This document shows, piece after piece, positions 23,200-34,694 of a stretch of DNA of 64,000 nucleotides (the stretch's first letter is position 1; the number at the start of each line of letters is the position of its first letter). The notes below the pieces were generated by a model. It saw only the letters and a list, made by a program, of their open reading frames with translations, searched no databases and was not told the origin of the DNA. This stretch comes from Dactylorhiza incarnata (taxonomy: Eukaryota > Streptophyta > Magnoliopsida > Asparagales > Orchidaceae), in assembly GCA_033032865.1 (NCBI GenBank), contig JAWHQI010000121.1:5394001-5458000 (forward strand), written 5' to 3'. The translations under genes and the position numbers were made by a program.

Positions 23200-24180
23200 A
23201 TTGGCATTGGCGGAGGTTCAGCTTCTTCTGAGTGAAGACATATGAGGCTCATATGATCGGAGAAGGTCTCGCGCCTAACTCCGTATAGATAATGCCTCAA
23301 AAATCTTGAAAGGCAAAGAATACCGCGCCCAACTCCAAATCATGGCCCGGGTAGTTCAGCTCATGCGACTTCAATTGCTGAGGTGCGCAATTAATCACCT
23401 CGCCGTATTGCATCAACACAGATCCTAACCCTTTCAAGAATGCATCGGTATTGATTTGAAAACCTTCGGTTCCTGATGGAATCGTAAGGGTTAGTGCAGA
23501 GTTCAAGCGATTCTTTAACTTAATGAGTGTTGCCTCGCTTTCGGGTATCTAACGGAGCACGAGTTCTTTCTTTGTGAGAGCGGTAAGGGGTAGAATCATT
23601 TTAGAGAAGCATTCCATGAATTTTCAATAACATTCATCAAGTTCGACGAAGCTTCAGTTGTCGACTTTAGTGGCGGCCAACTTCGTACAATTATACCTTC
23701 GTCTGATCTATTGTTACCACATTCTTGTTGATTGTGTGCCCAAAAATCCAATTTCTTCAAGTCAACATTTGTATTTGCTGAATTTTGGCAAAAGTGGGAG
23801 TGCTCCCGTAGTTTAAGTAATACCATATGGTATTCTTGCTCTTCGAACAAATAAGAACATTGTCTATAAAGATGGCCAGGAAGTGGTTTAGATATCAGTG
23901 TAAAGAAGATAGGCAATGCATTTGTTAGTCTGAAGGGAATTACTATGAAATCGTGGTGGCTATATCGAGTGCTAAAGGCAGTCTTGGGGATATCTTCTTC
24001 CCGTATCCAAAATTGGTAATATCCTGAGTACCACTATTTCTTTTGGGGCAATTCAACAATGTACTCGGGACACTGACCGAGCTCCAGGCACGAGCTCGAT
24101 TTAGAAGTCCACCTCCCATCACGGGGCTACCATGGGAGAGGTTCGGGAAATATATCTGAAAAGTCCCAAATGACTGGAAC
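23200..24180 (-). pseudogene. Element B RT and RNase H remnant
   Basis: RNase H is recognised by [25 protein letters not shown] and [13 protein letters not shown] (23297-23506). The RT palm is a distorted version of the Gypsy consensus (DIPKTAFSTRYSHHDF, then VIPFRLTNALPIFF, 23870-23990), and the segment before RT (VIWDFSDIFPEPLPW) is near 24150. Most of the N-terminal RT half and the catalytic aspartate pair are missing or unreadable, so this is a deletion derivative. Confidence 0.72.
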
Positions 24181-24379
24181 CTTGGTGAACACTTAGGTTT
24201 TGTCCTCCTTTTCGAAAACTCTCATCTATTTGCGCTACCCACTTGGCGGTATGTGCTGAAGTTAAAATTATACGTGAGACGGAGGGAATACTTTCAATCA
24301 TAAGTTACACTGAAGGTCCGTATACTATAACTATATCGATATACAAAACATCATCAATTAAGCAATAGAGTAACGAGGA

Positions 24380-25290
24380 TGACTAAGAGTATATATCAAT
24401 TACTACGTCGGAGGATGGTCCTTGTTGTAAATCTGAGGCATATGCCTCTAGTGTTGCGGCTCTTCCATTCCTCAACTTGTCTCTCATGCCTGGTCGGGGT
24501 GCTGGTCGGGGTGCCTGTTGTGATACTAGCGGGGGGTGGTGCTTGCACTAGCTACTGTCAGGGTTGGTGTGCTTATCGATATGGTCGGTATTGATGACTT
24601 TGTCTCCGATCTTGAGACTGTCGTCGAGGACCGCCTCCCTCTCTCATCCTTGAGGGCTCTCTACATTCCTTCCTTGCTGCTACGCCACCATCAACTGGTC
24701 CATTTCCAAAGTGGCTGCGTGAGTGGCAATATTATTGGTCTGGGCAATCATAACCAGAGCCTGTCGGAGGTCCTCGCGTAGCCATCGATAGAACCTAGCG
24801 TCCTTATCTTCATCAGTTACAATAAGCATTCCAACCAAATAGGCTAAGTGGATGAATTCTCTATGGTACTCTGGTACTATCTTATTCTCTTGACGAATCT
24901 GTCGGAGACACTCCTGCAACTCAGCTCGATCGGCTTCAGTATGAGGTGTTTTAAAAACACCTCAAGGTGGAACGAGTAGTTGTCGGCCACCAGTCGTGGG
25001 CATAACCCTCAATTACGGTTACCACCTAGGAAATTGCAAAAGCTTTTGGGCATCTCATTCCCATTAGCAGTTCCTCGACTATTTCTATCCATTCTATAGC
25101 AGTCTCGGTACCTCCGTAAGTAGGAGGTCTCAATCCTCGGAAGGTCGTTAGCATGTCATTCTTGTGAACGAACTGTTGCTGCTGCTGGGCAATGGCGGTC
25201 TGGAATGTGCCTAGTAAGGCTATGAGGGTTTGTTTCAACTCTGTCTCAGCAAAGGGGACTGTGGGAGCAGGTGGTCGAGACAAAGGGGGT
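24380..25290 (-). pseudogene. Element B gag remnant
   Basis: The first piece (25283-25026) has a glutamine run and FRGLRPPTYGGTETAIEWIEIVEELL, a chromovirus capsid start. The second (24919-24680) reads LRQIRQENKIVPEYHREFIHLAYL...FYRWLREDLRQAL, the Retrotrans_gag core. A stop lies between them. A Gly/Arg-rich tail follows, but no CCHC knuckle is readable. Confidence 0.78.
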
Positions 25291-25550
25291 GCTAATTCCT
25301 TGAGAAAGATCCTACATTACTCGACTCTGGTATTTGGAGAAGTAACAGGAAGGAGTCAGGAGTTTGCAAAGTAGGGAAATTTGCAAAACTAATTAAGGCA
25401 GAAATGATGTATGTACAAGTGTGCAGCCTATAATCCTTAACTCTATCCTTAAAGGTCCACCAGGCTTCCGCTGCATGGTTCATCTCGAACCAAGGAAAGA
25501 AGTGAGGTACAGAAGGATTCTGAGACTTCTCACACGGACGGATCGTGAAT

Positions 25551-25562
25551 GCTCTGATCCAA
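25551..25562 (-). other. Primer-binding site of element B
   Basis: The minus strand reads TTGGATCAGAGC next to the right LTR. It is the tRNA-Met PBS (TGGTATCAGAGC type) with a short internal deletion. Confidence 0.75.
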
Positions 25563-25563
25563 T

Positions 25564-25582
25564 TATAAGACCCCCCCCCCCG

Positions 25583-25632
<50 letters not shown>

Positions 25633-28600
25633 TTAACCGCAACCGGGTTGGGTCGGAGACGGGCCTTACCGCCCAAGACATCCGCCCTATGTTTTCTAAG
25701 TGACACCAACTCACTCTTCAAGCATAGAATGATCGCCCCGTCATGCTATGGAAACTCATCAAATCACATCAGATCACAGCAGAAGTAATTCTGAAACCAA
25801 TATATATTTAACAAAGGTCGTAGCCATAAGTTTATACAAGCGGCCCATTGGGCTAAAGAAAACTACAACACCCTCTCTCTACTTCTACCAAGCTAAGGGC
25901 TCACATATCTAAGGACCAGAGACGAGACTGGTGTGTCTGCTTGTGCGGGCTCTAAGACAAGTATGCTCTGACGCGCTAACTAAACTTTGCGTTGCTCCAT
26001 CTCTTGTGAATGGATATTCAATAACTGTTAGTCACGGACTAAGTGGATTCACACCTCCTCCCCAAGATCCATGTACTTGGGGACGAGATTGAACCTCAAT
26101 ACTAACAACAATAACCGAAGCAAAAGAGAATTAGCAGTAGCATATTTATATATTTTCATTTTCAAGAAATAAAGCTAGGAGCATTATGCAAAACAAACAC
26201 AACAATATTTAACTGGAAAGCTAAAGCATAAACATCAGTTATCCCACAAAGAGCTCAACTAGCATTTATAGAATCATGCGGGGGTTCATAACCTGCAACC
26301 ACACCGTAGGTTTTCATAACCTGCCATCACACCGCAGGTGTTCATAATCTATCATCACATCATATGTCAACATAGTTTGGACCGCTTCTCTTCCAGAAGG
26401 GTATCGAACCCCGTGGGCCTCACTGATGTGGTCGTCGGTGATAGTGGCTAGTCCTACTGCTTTTGATTGTGGACGTACCGCACTACCCAGGCCCCAACGT
26501 ACAACCCTGTGTACTCTTGGACATAGGAGACATCTGGTAAAAACTGAATTTTGCCAACCAGCGGAGGGACCCAGCGGGGCATATAAGACACAACTGAGCT
26601 CCCTGGGTGCACATCTCTCTATCTCCTAGAGTCGTCAACCTTCCCGCACCAGTACGTACGGTCTACGGGCATGACTGACCCGCCACTTTTCCATCGCAAG
26701 CAATTTACAATAATTAAAGCAATGAATAAAACAAATAACTGGCACATTCGGATCCGCAGTGGATTGCCCTACTTGACATAAAATAATTTGGGTAGACAAC
26801 CATATAACATCAACATGCAGCTCAACTTTAGACAAGGAGAGCATCGAGCGTGTGAGCGCATTATTTGTAGCTAACCTTGGAGGAATAACTCAACTCTCGG
26901 TTATCCCCAACAAATGCCCTACCAGAAAACCAACTCCTCGTCAGAATAGGACCCGAGCTAAAAATACAGGAATAGTAAATTGCAATAATTAAGTGCGGTA
27001 AGAAAATGCTGCTAAATAAACTGCAAAATTGAAGTACTAAAATAAGGTGCTAGAACAAACTGCAGTAAGTAAATGTTGAACTGAAATGCTGGAATGAAGT
27101 GCTGAAAGGAACTAGACCAGAACTGAACTGAAATAAAAGAGACTTCTCTGTTCCATCTCCATCACAGAAGACAAGTTCAGTTCTCCTCTCTGTTCCAAAG
27201 AGACTTCTCCGTTCCAAGGAGGCTTCTCCGTTCCAAGGAGGCAAGTTCACAATTCTGCGGTGAATTCATAGTATGTTACCATGTTAGGGTCTGCTGGTTT
27301 ATTTGAATCTGATAGTTATTAATTGCACATGTTAAGACAATTTATCGGATTTGTGTTGATCTGTAGGAGCTTCATTATAATTTAAATTCTTCTGGTTATA
27401 ATCACTTGATTTAATTAACAAGACTTCAATTCTCTTCAAGAGCTCTAACATGAGATCTTTTAACCTCAATTGCTTTGCATCGGGGCGAATCAAGTTCTTG
27501 TATTACGATCGATATTAATCCTTTCGATTTAATCCTCTTTTATTCAATAAACACCAAAAAGAGCCAGAAAATTATAAATCTTGATCCAAAGGTGGGATTT
27601 GCCCTAATGTAGTCCCCATAATATTTTCAAACCATTTTGAACTAATTTTGGGCTCTGACAAATTATTCGCCTCGAATAAACCCTTACATTAAATATCAAA
27701 AATACTTTTGCTAATCCAAAAATTCCCAAATTTTGATTGAAGGTTTATACTATCATAAAGAGGCTTTCATAATTTCACCAGATTTATTTCACCAAGTAGG
27801 AGCACTCTAAAATATTTTATAAGAAAGAAGAGATCATTATTAATTTCTCAAAAATAGATAACCTTTCAATGAATCACCAAACTTTTTCAGTGGGTGTACA
27901 CCAGACCCACTGTTATTAAAGGATTTTCTCATATTTTTAATACTAATTAAAAGTCTCTGATATTATTAAACTAGAAATTTCTACCTCATTTAAATCTTTA
28001 CAAATATCAGGAATGCATAATAAAATCTGATTATTTTTCAGAGGCTATACAATCCTCTACTAATCACCATATAAAAATTACAGCGGTTTTAATTAAGCAA
28101 ATATTCTCCTGGAATTTTTATAATGAAGGGAACTATATTAATTAAATCACCAGAATACACATAGCTGTTAAAAATTCTCAAATAATTACAAAGGATAAAG
28201 TTAAGCCTTCGTCATCACCTCAAATTTTCCAGAATTTTTTTCTCATAATTAAGAGTCTGTTAATTCAAAAACCTAAAATATCACTATATTTTAATTATTA
28301 AAAATACTAAACTATGACACAAAAATCTCAAAAAAATTCTAAAGATGCTCCTCATTGACATGCACAACTTTCATGTACAACATTTTTCCATTTTGGCTCC
28401 CTATAAGGCCCAGAAAAATAAAGTTCTATAATAAATAAAAAATTAGAATATAATAAATCCAAACGGTTTTCCTGTGCGCAACGCACCACCCTTGCAGGTT
28501 GTTGTCGACGGTGGCTGGCCGCCGGCCGGCCGTGGCTCCGCCGCCGATCGACTCTAAGGGGGCGGGCGCTCCCTCCGGAGGTGGTCCAGTGGCCTACCGC

Positions 28601-28823
28601 CGCCGGCCACCGCCGGAGCTATTTATTTTTGTTTTGAATGGAGAAGAGGGGGGACGAGGCGGTACACATGTGACGCGTCCAAAAGGTAGGGAGGAAGGAG
28701 AGGAGGAGGATCCACCTTGTTTGGGGTCCTCTGGGAGCCCTCCGGCGAAGTTGCCTTGGGAGGGGGTGGAGGTGGCAGAGCTTGGCTTCTCTTTCTCCGG
28801 CGAGGTGGAGCTCTGGTAGGGCG
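25564..28823 (-). repeat. Element B 5' LTR, part 1 (left of insertion D)
   Basis: It is homologous to 16862-20250 and starts TATAAGACC, where TG has become TA. It carries an expanded C run (25570-25631, one G interruption) where the other LTR has only a short, interrupted C-rich stretch. The D insertion at 28824 lies in the segment equivalent to about 20265 in the left LTR. Confidence 0.88.
25570..25631. repeat. Poly-C tract of about 60 bases
   Basis: About 60 cytosines with one G at 25581 lie next to the LTR end. The minus strand is a long G run. Translation as polyproline on the plus strand or polyglycine on the minus strand is an artefact. Confidence 0.9.
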
Positions 28824-30553
28824 TGAAAGTATCTAGTTGCTACCTAAATAACCTAGAGGGGGTGAATAGGTGGATTCTATAGCTTTTTGCGGAATTAAAA
28901 ACTTTGATGAAATAAGAGCACACAGAATCACAAGCACAGCAAACACAAGGATTTATAGTGGCTCCCCGGAATGGGTACGTCCACTTTCCACCTCACATAT
29001 CTAGCTCTCCTGGCTAGACTAGGCTACTTCACTATAACTCGGATCAAGAATGATTCTACAACTCAGAGTCAAAATCCTACAAGCTCGGAGAACAAAATCT
29101 CCTACAACTCGGAGAGCAAAATCTCCTACAACTCGGAGAACAAAATCTCCTACAACTCGGAGTAAACTCCTACACTCGGAAGCAAGCTTCCTACAACTCG
29201 GAAGTGAAACTTTCTACTAGCTCGGAGACAACGCTCCTACAACTCGGAGTAAAACTCCTACACTCGGAAGCAAGCTTCCTACAAAAATATTGTAAAGAAA
29301 TTTTTACAAGACTTTAGATTGATAAACAATCTTTTTAAAACTTCTGTAGAAGTTCTTCTTCAGATCTAAATAAAAGATCTTCTTCTTCCTTGAATGCAAT
29401 AGAAATCTGGATCTTGAGAGAAGGAAGAAGAAATCTTGACTTGAAAGAACTTGATCTGAAACTTAGGAGACAACTAGATCTGAAATGAACTTGATGAAAT
29501 CTAAAATCTTAGATCTAGTTGACTCTTTTCTTCAGGAAGAATCGACCAAAAACTTTGTCGGCAGCAGTTATAGCTTTTCGAGAATGAACAGGGCCGACGA
29601 CGCTTTTGCTACCTTTTTTTAATTTCTTTTCGTTAGGGTTAAACGAAATAACCCTTAGGTACTTATTACATTCTTCTCCAACGGCTCTATGCGAGATTTA
29701 AGGACTGGGCAGCACGTGTACTGTACATTGAGAAAAAGCCCTAAATGCCGTGCCGTAACGAATTGAACCAGAAAGTCGCTATCTTCGATTCGTCTATTTG
29801 ATATAGCCGAATTTCATTTCGATTCGGCTAAATGATATAGCCGAACATCATTAGCCGAATTCATTTATATCCATCTGAATCATATAGCCGAATTATTTCT
29901 GACATCATTTTTCCTTCTAAGTAAGAGCAGCAGCATCTTCAGTTCTTTATGAAAATAGCGTTCGACGAAATCATTTCAAACTTCAGCACACAACGTTCGA
30001 CGAAAATACTTAGTCTCAGCGGTCGACGAATTTGCTCAGTCTCAGCGGTCGACGAATTTTGACTGCGTTCGACGAACTCGCCAATTTTCTGCATTTGACG
30101 AATTGCCAATTCTGCGTTTGACGAATTGCCAATTCTGCGTTCGACGAAATCCCAATTCTGCGTTCGACCAACAGCTAATTCTCTACGTTCGACGAACAGC
30201 CAACTCTGCATTTGACGAACTCTATGCTGCGTTCGACGAAATCCTGAAAACTTAGGAAAAAAGTTTCTTCCACATCAGCAGCAGCTTTCTCTTAGCTCTT
30301 CCTTTGTGATTGAAAAAGAAGTACATCCTAATAGAGAGATTCCACATGAGTCAACACATTGGTCCATACAATGAGGAATTACATTGCATAGGCCTGTGTT
30401 TGAAGACTCATTGAAATCTGACATTGGTTTGTACTTAGTCAATTAAAACCTGCAAACACACATCTAAAGTGTATGATCAAATACAATTACAATTCATCTT
30501 AGTTTGAAGGGGACTTCTTCAAATCAAGGTAATTGTGGCTACAATACCCAACA
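28824..30553 (-). repeat. Element D 3' LTR
   Basis: It runs from TGAAAGTATCTAG to TACCCAACA. It contains the Sirevirus end box CCTAGAGGGGGTGAATAGG (28852-28870), a series of CTCCTACAACTCGGAG hairpin units (29050-29285), AGCCGAAT words (29798-29895), and an array of 12 CGTTCGACGAA-like words (29948-30243). Confidence 0.94.
29948..30243. repeat. Array of CGTTCGACGAA words in LTR D (left)
   Basis: Twelve copies, spaced 15-40 bp, match GCGTTCGACGAA with zero to three changes. The core TTCGACGAA is a near-palindrome. In element orientation the array lies about 310-605 bp into U3. Confidence 0.92.
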
Positions 30554-30870
30554 ATCTCCCCATATTTGAAGAAGTCAGAACCCTATCTACTAAGATGAAT
30601 TGCACAGAGAATTATAAATATAAACACGTACAGATATAAGGAGATTTAAAAGCTTAGCTTTTCAACCTTCTCCCCCTTTCATCTTTCTCTCAACTTCAAC
30701 TTCTCTCCCAACTTTAACTTCTCCCCTCCCCCCCTTTCTGACTACTTCAGATAGGGAAGAAAAAGCCTGAGAGAACAACAGAGTGCTCCCCCTCAGCAAC
30801 TGCATAGGATTTCTTATATGGGAGTAGATCTTGAATCATCTCCCCCTCAATCTTTTCTCCCCCTTAGAAA
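30554..30870 (-). other. Polypurine tracts of element D
   Basis: The minus strand gives AATATGGGGAGAT directly inside the LTR (30554-30567) and further G-rich tracts near 30670, 30722-30740, 30785, 30840 and 30858. Multiplied PPTs are typical of Sireviruses. The space 30871-31010 holds nothing else I recognise. Confidence 0.7.
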
Positions 30871-31010
30871 TTCAGTGCCTGGACTGATTTCCTAAGATTT
30901 TCATCAACCTTGCTAAATACTTCTTGTCATGTTCATGTACCATGAACATACACTGTCCAAATGCCTGATTAGAGTTTTGGTTGGCCTTAGAACATACCTG
31001 CAATCACAGA

Positions 31011-34000
31011 TTAATTACCCTTCGGAACCCAAACAGAGTTGGGTCCTAAGCTCCTGGTTAGATAAACACCACTTGGAGTGTTAATATTGCAAGGGGTCAT
31101 TCTGGCATTGTTAACCCATGGAGTCTTATAATTTCTAGGATTAAACCAGCAATCTATGGCAAAGTGACCAACCTTGCCACAGCACCAACAATCAAATCGA
31201 TTGTACCTTATTTTGGTCTCCTGCTTGACTTTTTGAATAGGGAGTCTAGTAGGAGCAACATTCATAGAAGTAGAAGCTTTGTGATTGCAACATACACATG
31301 GCTCCTTCTTCTCAAGAGGCTTAGCAATAATAGAAATCTTTGGTGCTTTCTTAGCATCTGATCCATGTACAGATGGACCATGATTCTTGAGGATTACTTT
31401 TTCATGAGGAGCTTTGAGCAGAGTGGTGTCAAAGTTCCGGGTTCTGCTCCATCCTTGATATCTATTGCTAGATTCAACAAGTGTTGGTCTAGTAAGATGA
31501 CCATAGGATGCATCAAAGTCAAAGGGGTTTGTCGGAAATGTCACCTTCTTGAATGAAGGTTGACTTTGATCAGCATCTCCCTTTCCTTTCACGACTCTTT
31601 TCTTGGCAGCCTTACTACTTTCAGCCTCATAACCAAGGCCGCTACCCTTCGCAGGAGCAGAAAATTTATCTATGATTGGAAGAACAGTCTTTGGCTTGGA
31701 GAAGCTTTCTACTATCTTCCTTTCCACCACTAACTTTTCTTCTAATTCATGTATAAGTTTCTCCTTCAGAGTTTGAAAGTATCTAGTCGCGGCCTAAATC
31801 ACCTAGAGGGGGGTGAATAGGTGGATTCTATGGCTTTATGCGGAAATAAAAATTATCAGAGACCAAGCACACAGAAAAGCAAGCACAACACGACGCAAGG
31901 ATTTATAGTGGTTCCCCAAAATGGGTACGTCCACTTTCCACCTCACCTATCTAGCACTCCTTGCTAGACTAGGCTACTTCACTAATCTCGGGTTAACAAA
32001 AACCTTACAACTCGGAGTCAAGCTCCTACAAACTCGGAGAACAAACTCTCCTACAACTCGATCCTCTCAACTAGGATCTACAAGAACTCAGAAGAAAAAC
32101 TTCCTACAAAAGTGAATAACGATTTTTACAACAAAACTTATGATTGATCAACAATCACACTTAGGAACTCTGGAAGGAGTTCTTTTCTTCAGATCTGAGA
32201 GGAAGATGTCTTCTCCTTAAATAGAGAGTTCAGTCCTTTTTAGAATGAAGGAGGAAGAGATCTTGAAGACTTGTAGATCTTGATCTGAAACTTTAGAGTC
32301 GAAGAGATCTAGAGAGAGAAACAGAAGATCTAGATCTGGTCGACTATCTTTTGAAGAATCGCACGAGCACTTCTTTTTCGGAGACAGTTAGCTTGAGCGA
32401 AGATCGGCCGACAGAAGGTTGTTTCTTTTGATTTTACGATTCGATTCTTAAGTCAAATCCCCTTAGGGTATTTATATAGGAACAATTCTAACGGCTATAA
32501 GCGAGAATTAAGGATAAACCTCCACGTGTACTCTTCATGGCGGAAAACCCTAAAGAAGAACTTCTGCGGATTTGAATAACGGAACAGCGCTAGAGAAACT
32601 TCTTCCTCGACGAAATCGGCCACGACGAAATGTGCCACAACGAATTTTGCCACGCCGAAGATAATCCAAGACGAATTTTCTCAAGACGAAAATATCTACG
32701 ATGAAATAATCCTAGACGATTTCATACTTGACGAGATATCCTTTTAGAAGACCTTCCACGGCGAAATCTGTCCTAGACGAATATGTCCAAGACGAAACCA
32801 AAATTTCACACGACGAAATTACTTAGGATAATAATTTCATAAAGCTTTCCTCTTTGCTCCTTCTTTGTGTCTGAGTAGGAAGCACACCCCAATAGAGAGA
32901 TTTCACATGAGTCAACACTTTGGTCTATTCAATGAGGAATTACATTGCTAGGGCCTGTGTTTTATGACTCATTGAAACCTGACATTGGTTTGTGCTTAAC
33001 GTTTAGAATCTGCAAACACTTAACAGAAATTCATATCAAATACACTGTCAATTCACCTTAGTTTAAGGGACACTTCTTCAAATCTGGGTTATTGTGGCAT
33101 CAATACCTAACAGAGTTAATAACTTAGTGGAGCCTTTCAGTTCATCCTTTAATATTTGGACTTCATTTCTGAAGGGAGTCAATCTTCCGATTTCCTCTCT
33201 CAGTTCTGATTCCACTTTCTTAAAAGATTCAATCTCTTTTGTTTGAGATTTTACTACCTTGCGGCATTTGTCAAATCCTTCCAAGAGGGCTTTATACTGA
33301 GTCACTAGTTATAAATCCTCCTCTAGAGAATAGCCTTTATTCGCATTGGATCCAGATTCAGAATCAGAAAGAGTAGTGTGAGAGTTTACCTTCCCCGTAT
33401 ATGGGGTGTTGCAGTTATCTGAATCTGAATTTGTCATAAGCCCAAAATAAGCTTCATCATTCGAGCTTGACCCGACTGAGTCGCTGTCGCTAAGAGTCTT
33501 GGTCTTCTTTGCTAATAAGCTCTTTTCCTCTTTCCTCTTACTCTTGAAGGATTTCTTATCTTCCTTCTTTTTGTATGGACATTCCGTACTTAGATTTCCT
33601 GGCTTATTGCAGCAATAACAAATAATATCAGTCGAAATATGTTTATTCGGTTTAGTTTTATACATGTCGTTGATGTGTCCCTTCTTGTGATGTTCATCAT
33701 CTCGCCTTGATCTTCTATGATTTGAAGAGGACTAACTTTTCATTTGGTTCCTTTTTCTGAGCAACCTCTTGAATTTCTTGGAGATAGATGAGAACTCTCC
33801 ATCAGACATATCAGAGCATGAGGGACAAGTATCTGATTCATAATCTTTATCTGAAGATTGTCTCCTGACAGGTGACGTAGCTTTGCTTTTTCTTGACCCT
33901 TCGGCTTTCAAAGCTACAGACTTCTCTCTTCCAGATGTCGAGCATCCTTCTTCTTCTGCTTTCCTGATGCTTAGCTTGAGCTCATGGGAAAGAAGCTTCC

Positions 34001-34616
34001 CAAAGAAGATTTGTGGCTCCATAGTAGCCAGCTTTCCAAATTCTCTGATGGCAATAGCTTTTGTGTCCCATTCTTTTGTCAGGGATCTTAAGAACTTGTC
34101 ATTTAGCTCTCCAACGGTGAATTCTCGATCATAGTTCCTTAGACCATTTACGATCTTAAAGAACTTCTCATAAGTATCAGAAATTGAGTTTCTTGGATCT
34201 TGCTTGAAGGCTTCATATTCTTGATTCATCAACTATATTCGATCATCCCTCTCTTCTTTTGTACCTTCCATGAGAACAACTAGAGAATCCCACATCTCCT
34301 TGGAAGACTTGCAGTGTATAAGGTTTTGCAACATAGAATCGTCCACTGCACCGGCAATGATGTTCTTTGCCTTCTTGTCCAAGGAGACAAGAGCAATCTC
34401 ATCTTTAGTTAACTCCAGCATCTTCTTTGGAACCTGAATGGTTGAATTTGTTGAAGAAGGTTTCATTGGAACATGTGGACCTTCCTCAACAATCTGAAAA
34501 ATTCTCGGGTCGGTGGCTTTCATGTAGAACTTCACTCTTTCCTTCCACATGGAGAAGTTCTCCTTATTGTAGACTGGCAACTTGACGGAATCCTTGGATT
34601 TATCCATTCCAGTCAT
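31011..34616 (-). pseudogene. gag: Element D gag, one frame with three stops and a solo-LTR insertion
   Basis: All parts lie in one frame. The N-terminal capsid (34616-34233, LPVYNKENFSMWKERVKFYMKA...SSKEMWDSLV) and UBN2-type part (34232-33732, QEYEAFKQDPRNSISDTYEKFFKIVNGLR...) are followed by a first zinc knuckle in which His is Asn (CYCCNKPGNLSTEC, near 33620), a coiled coil (33305-33120), solo LTR E, and the C-terminal part (31730-31011) with a second knuckle (CWCCGKVGHFAIDC) and final VWVPKGN. In-frame stops lie near 34230, 33730 and 33307. The protein would form the capsid of a non-autonomous element; this copy is inactive. Confidence 0.85.
31774..33112 (-). mobile_element. Element E: solo LTR of a Sirevirus-like Copia element
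   Basis: The 1,339-bp sequence starts TGAAAGTATCTAG like D and ends ACCTAACA. The exact duplication GAGTT lies at 31769-31773 and 33113-33117. No internal region is present, so the element was reduced by LTR-LTR recombination. It has the CCTAGAGGGGGGTGAATAGG box (31802-31821), a TATA box on the minus strand (32469-32478), and upstream of it about ten ACGAA words (32608-32820), a variant of the D motif. Confidence 0.93.
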
Positions 34617-34680
34617 ACTGTCTATTGCAACTAGACTTAGAGATCTTGTTCAAGGTTTTAGCCTTTCAACGAACAACCTA

Positions 34681-34692
34681 CCTATGATACCA
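34681..34692 (-). other. Primer-binding site of element D
   Basis: The minus strand reads TGGTATCATAGG two bases inside the right LTR, an initiator tRNA-Met PBS with one internal change. Confidence 0.85.
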
Positions 34693-34694
34693 AT

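Noticed and set aside
25421..25714. Open frames with polyproline or polyglycine
   Set aside because: They are translations of the poly-C tract at an LTR end and have no other protein-like content.
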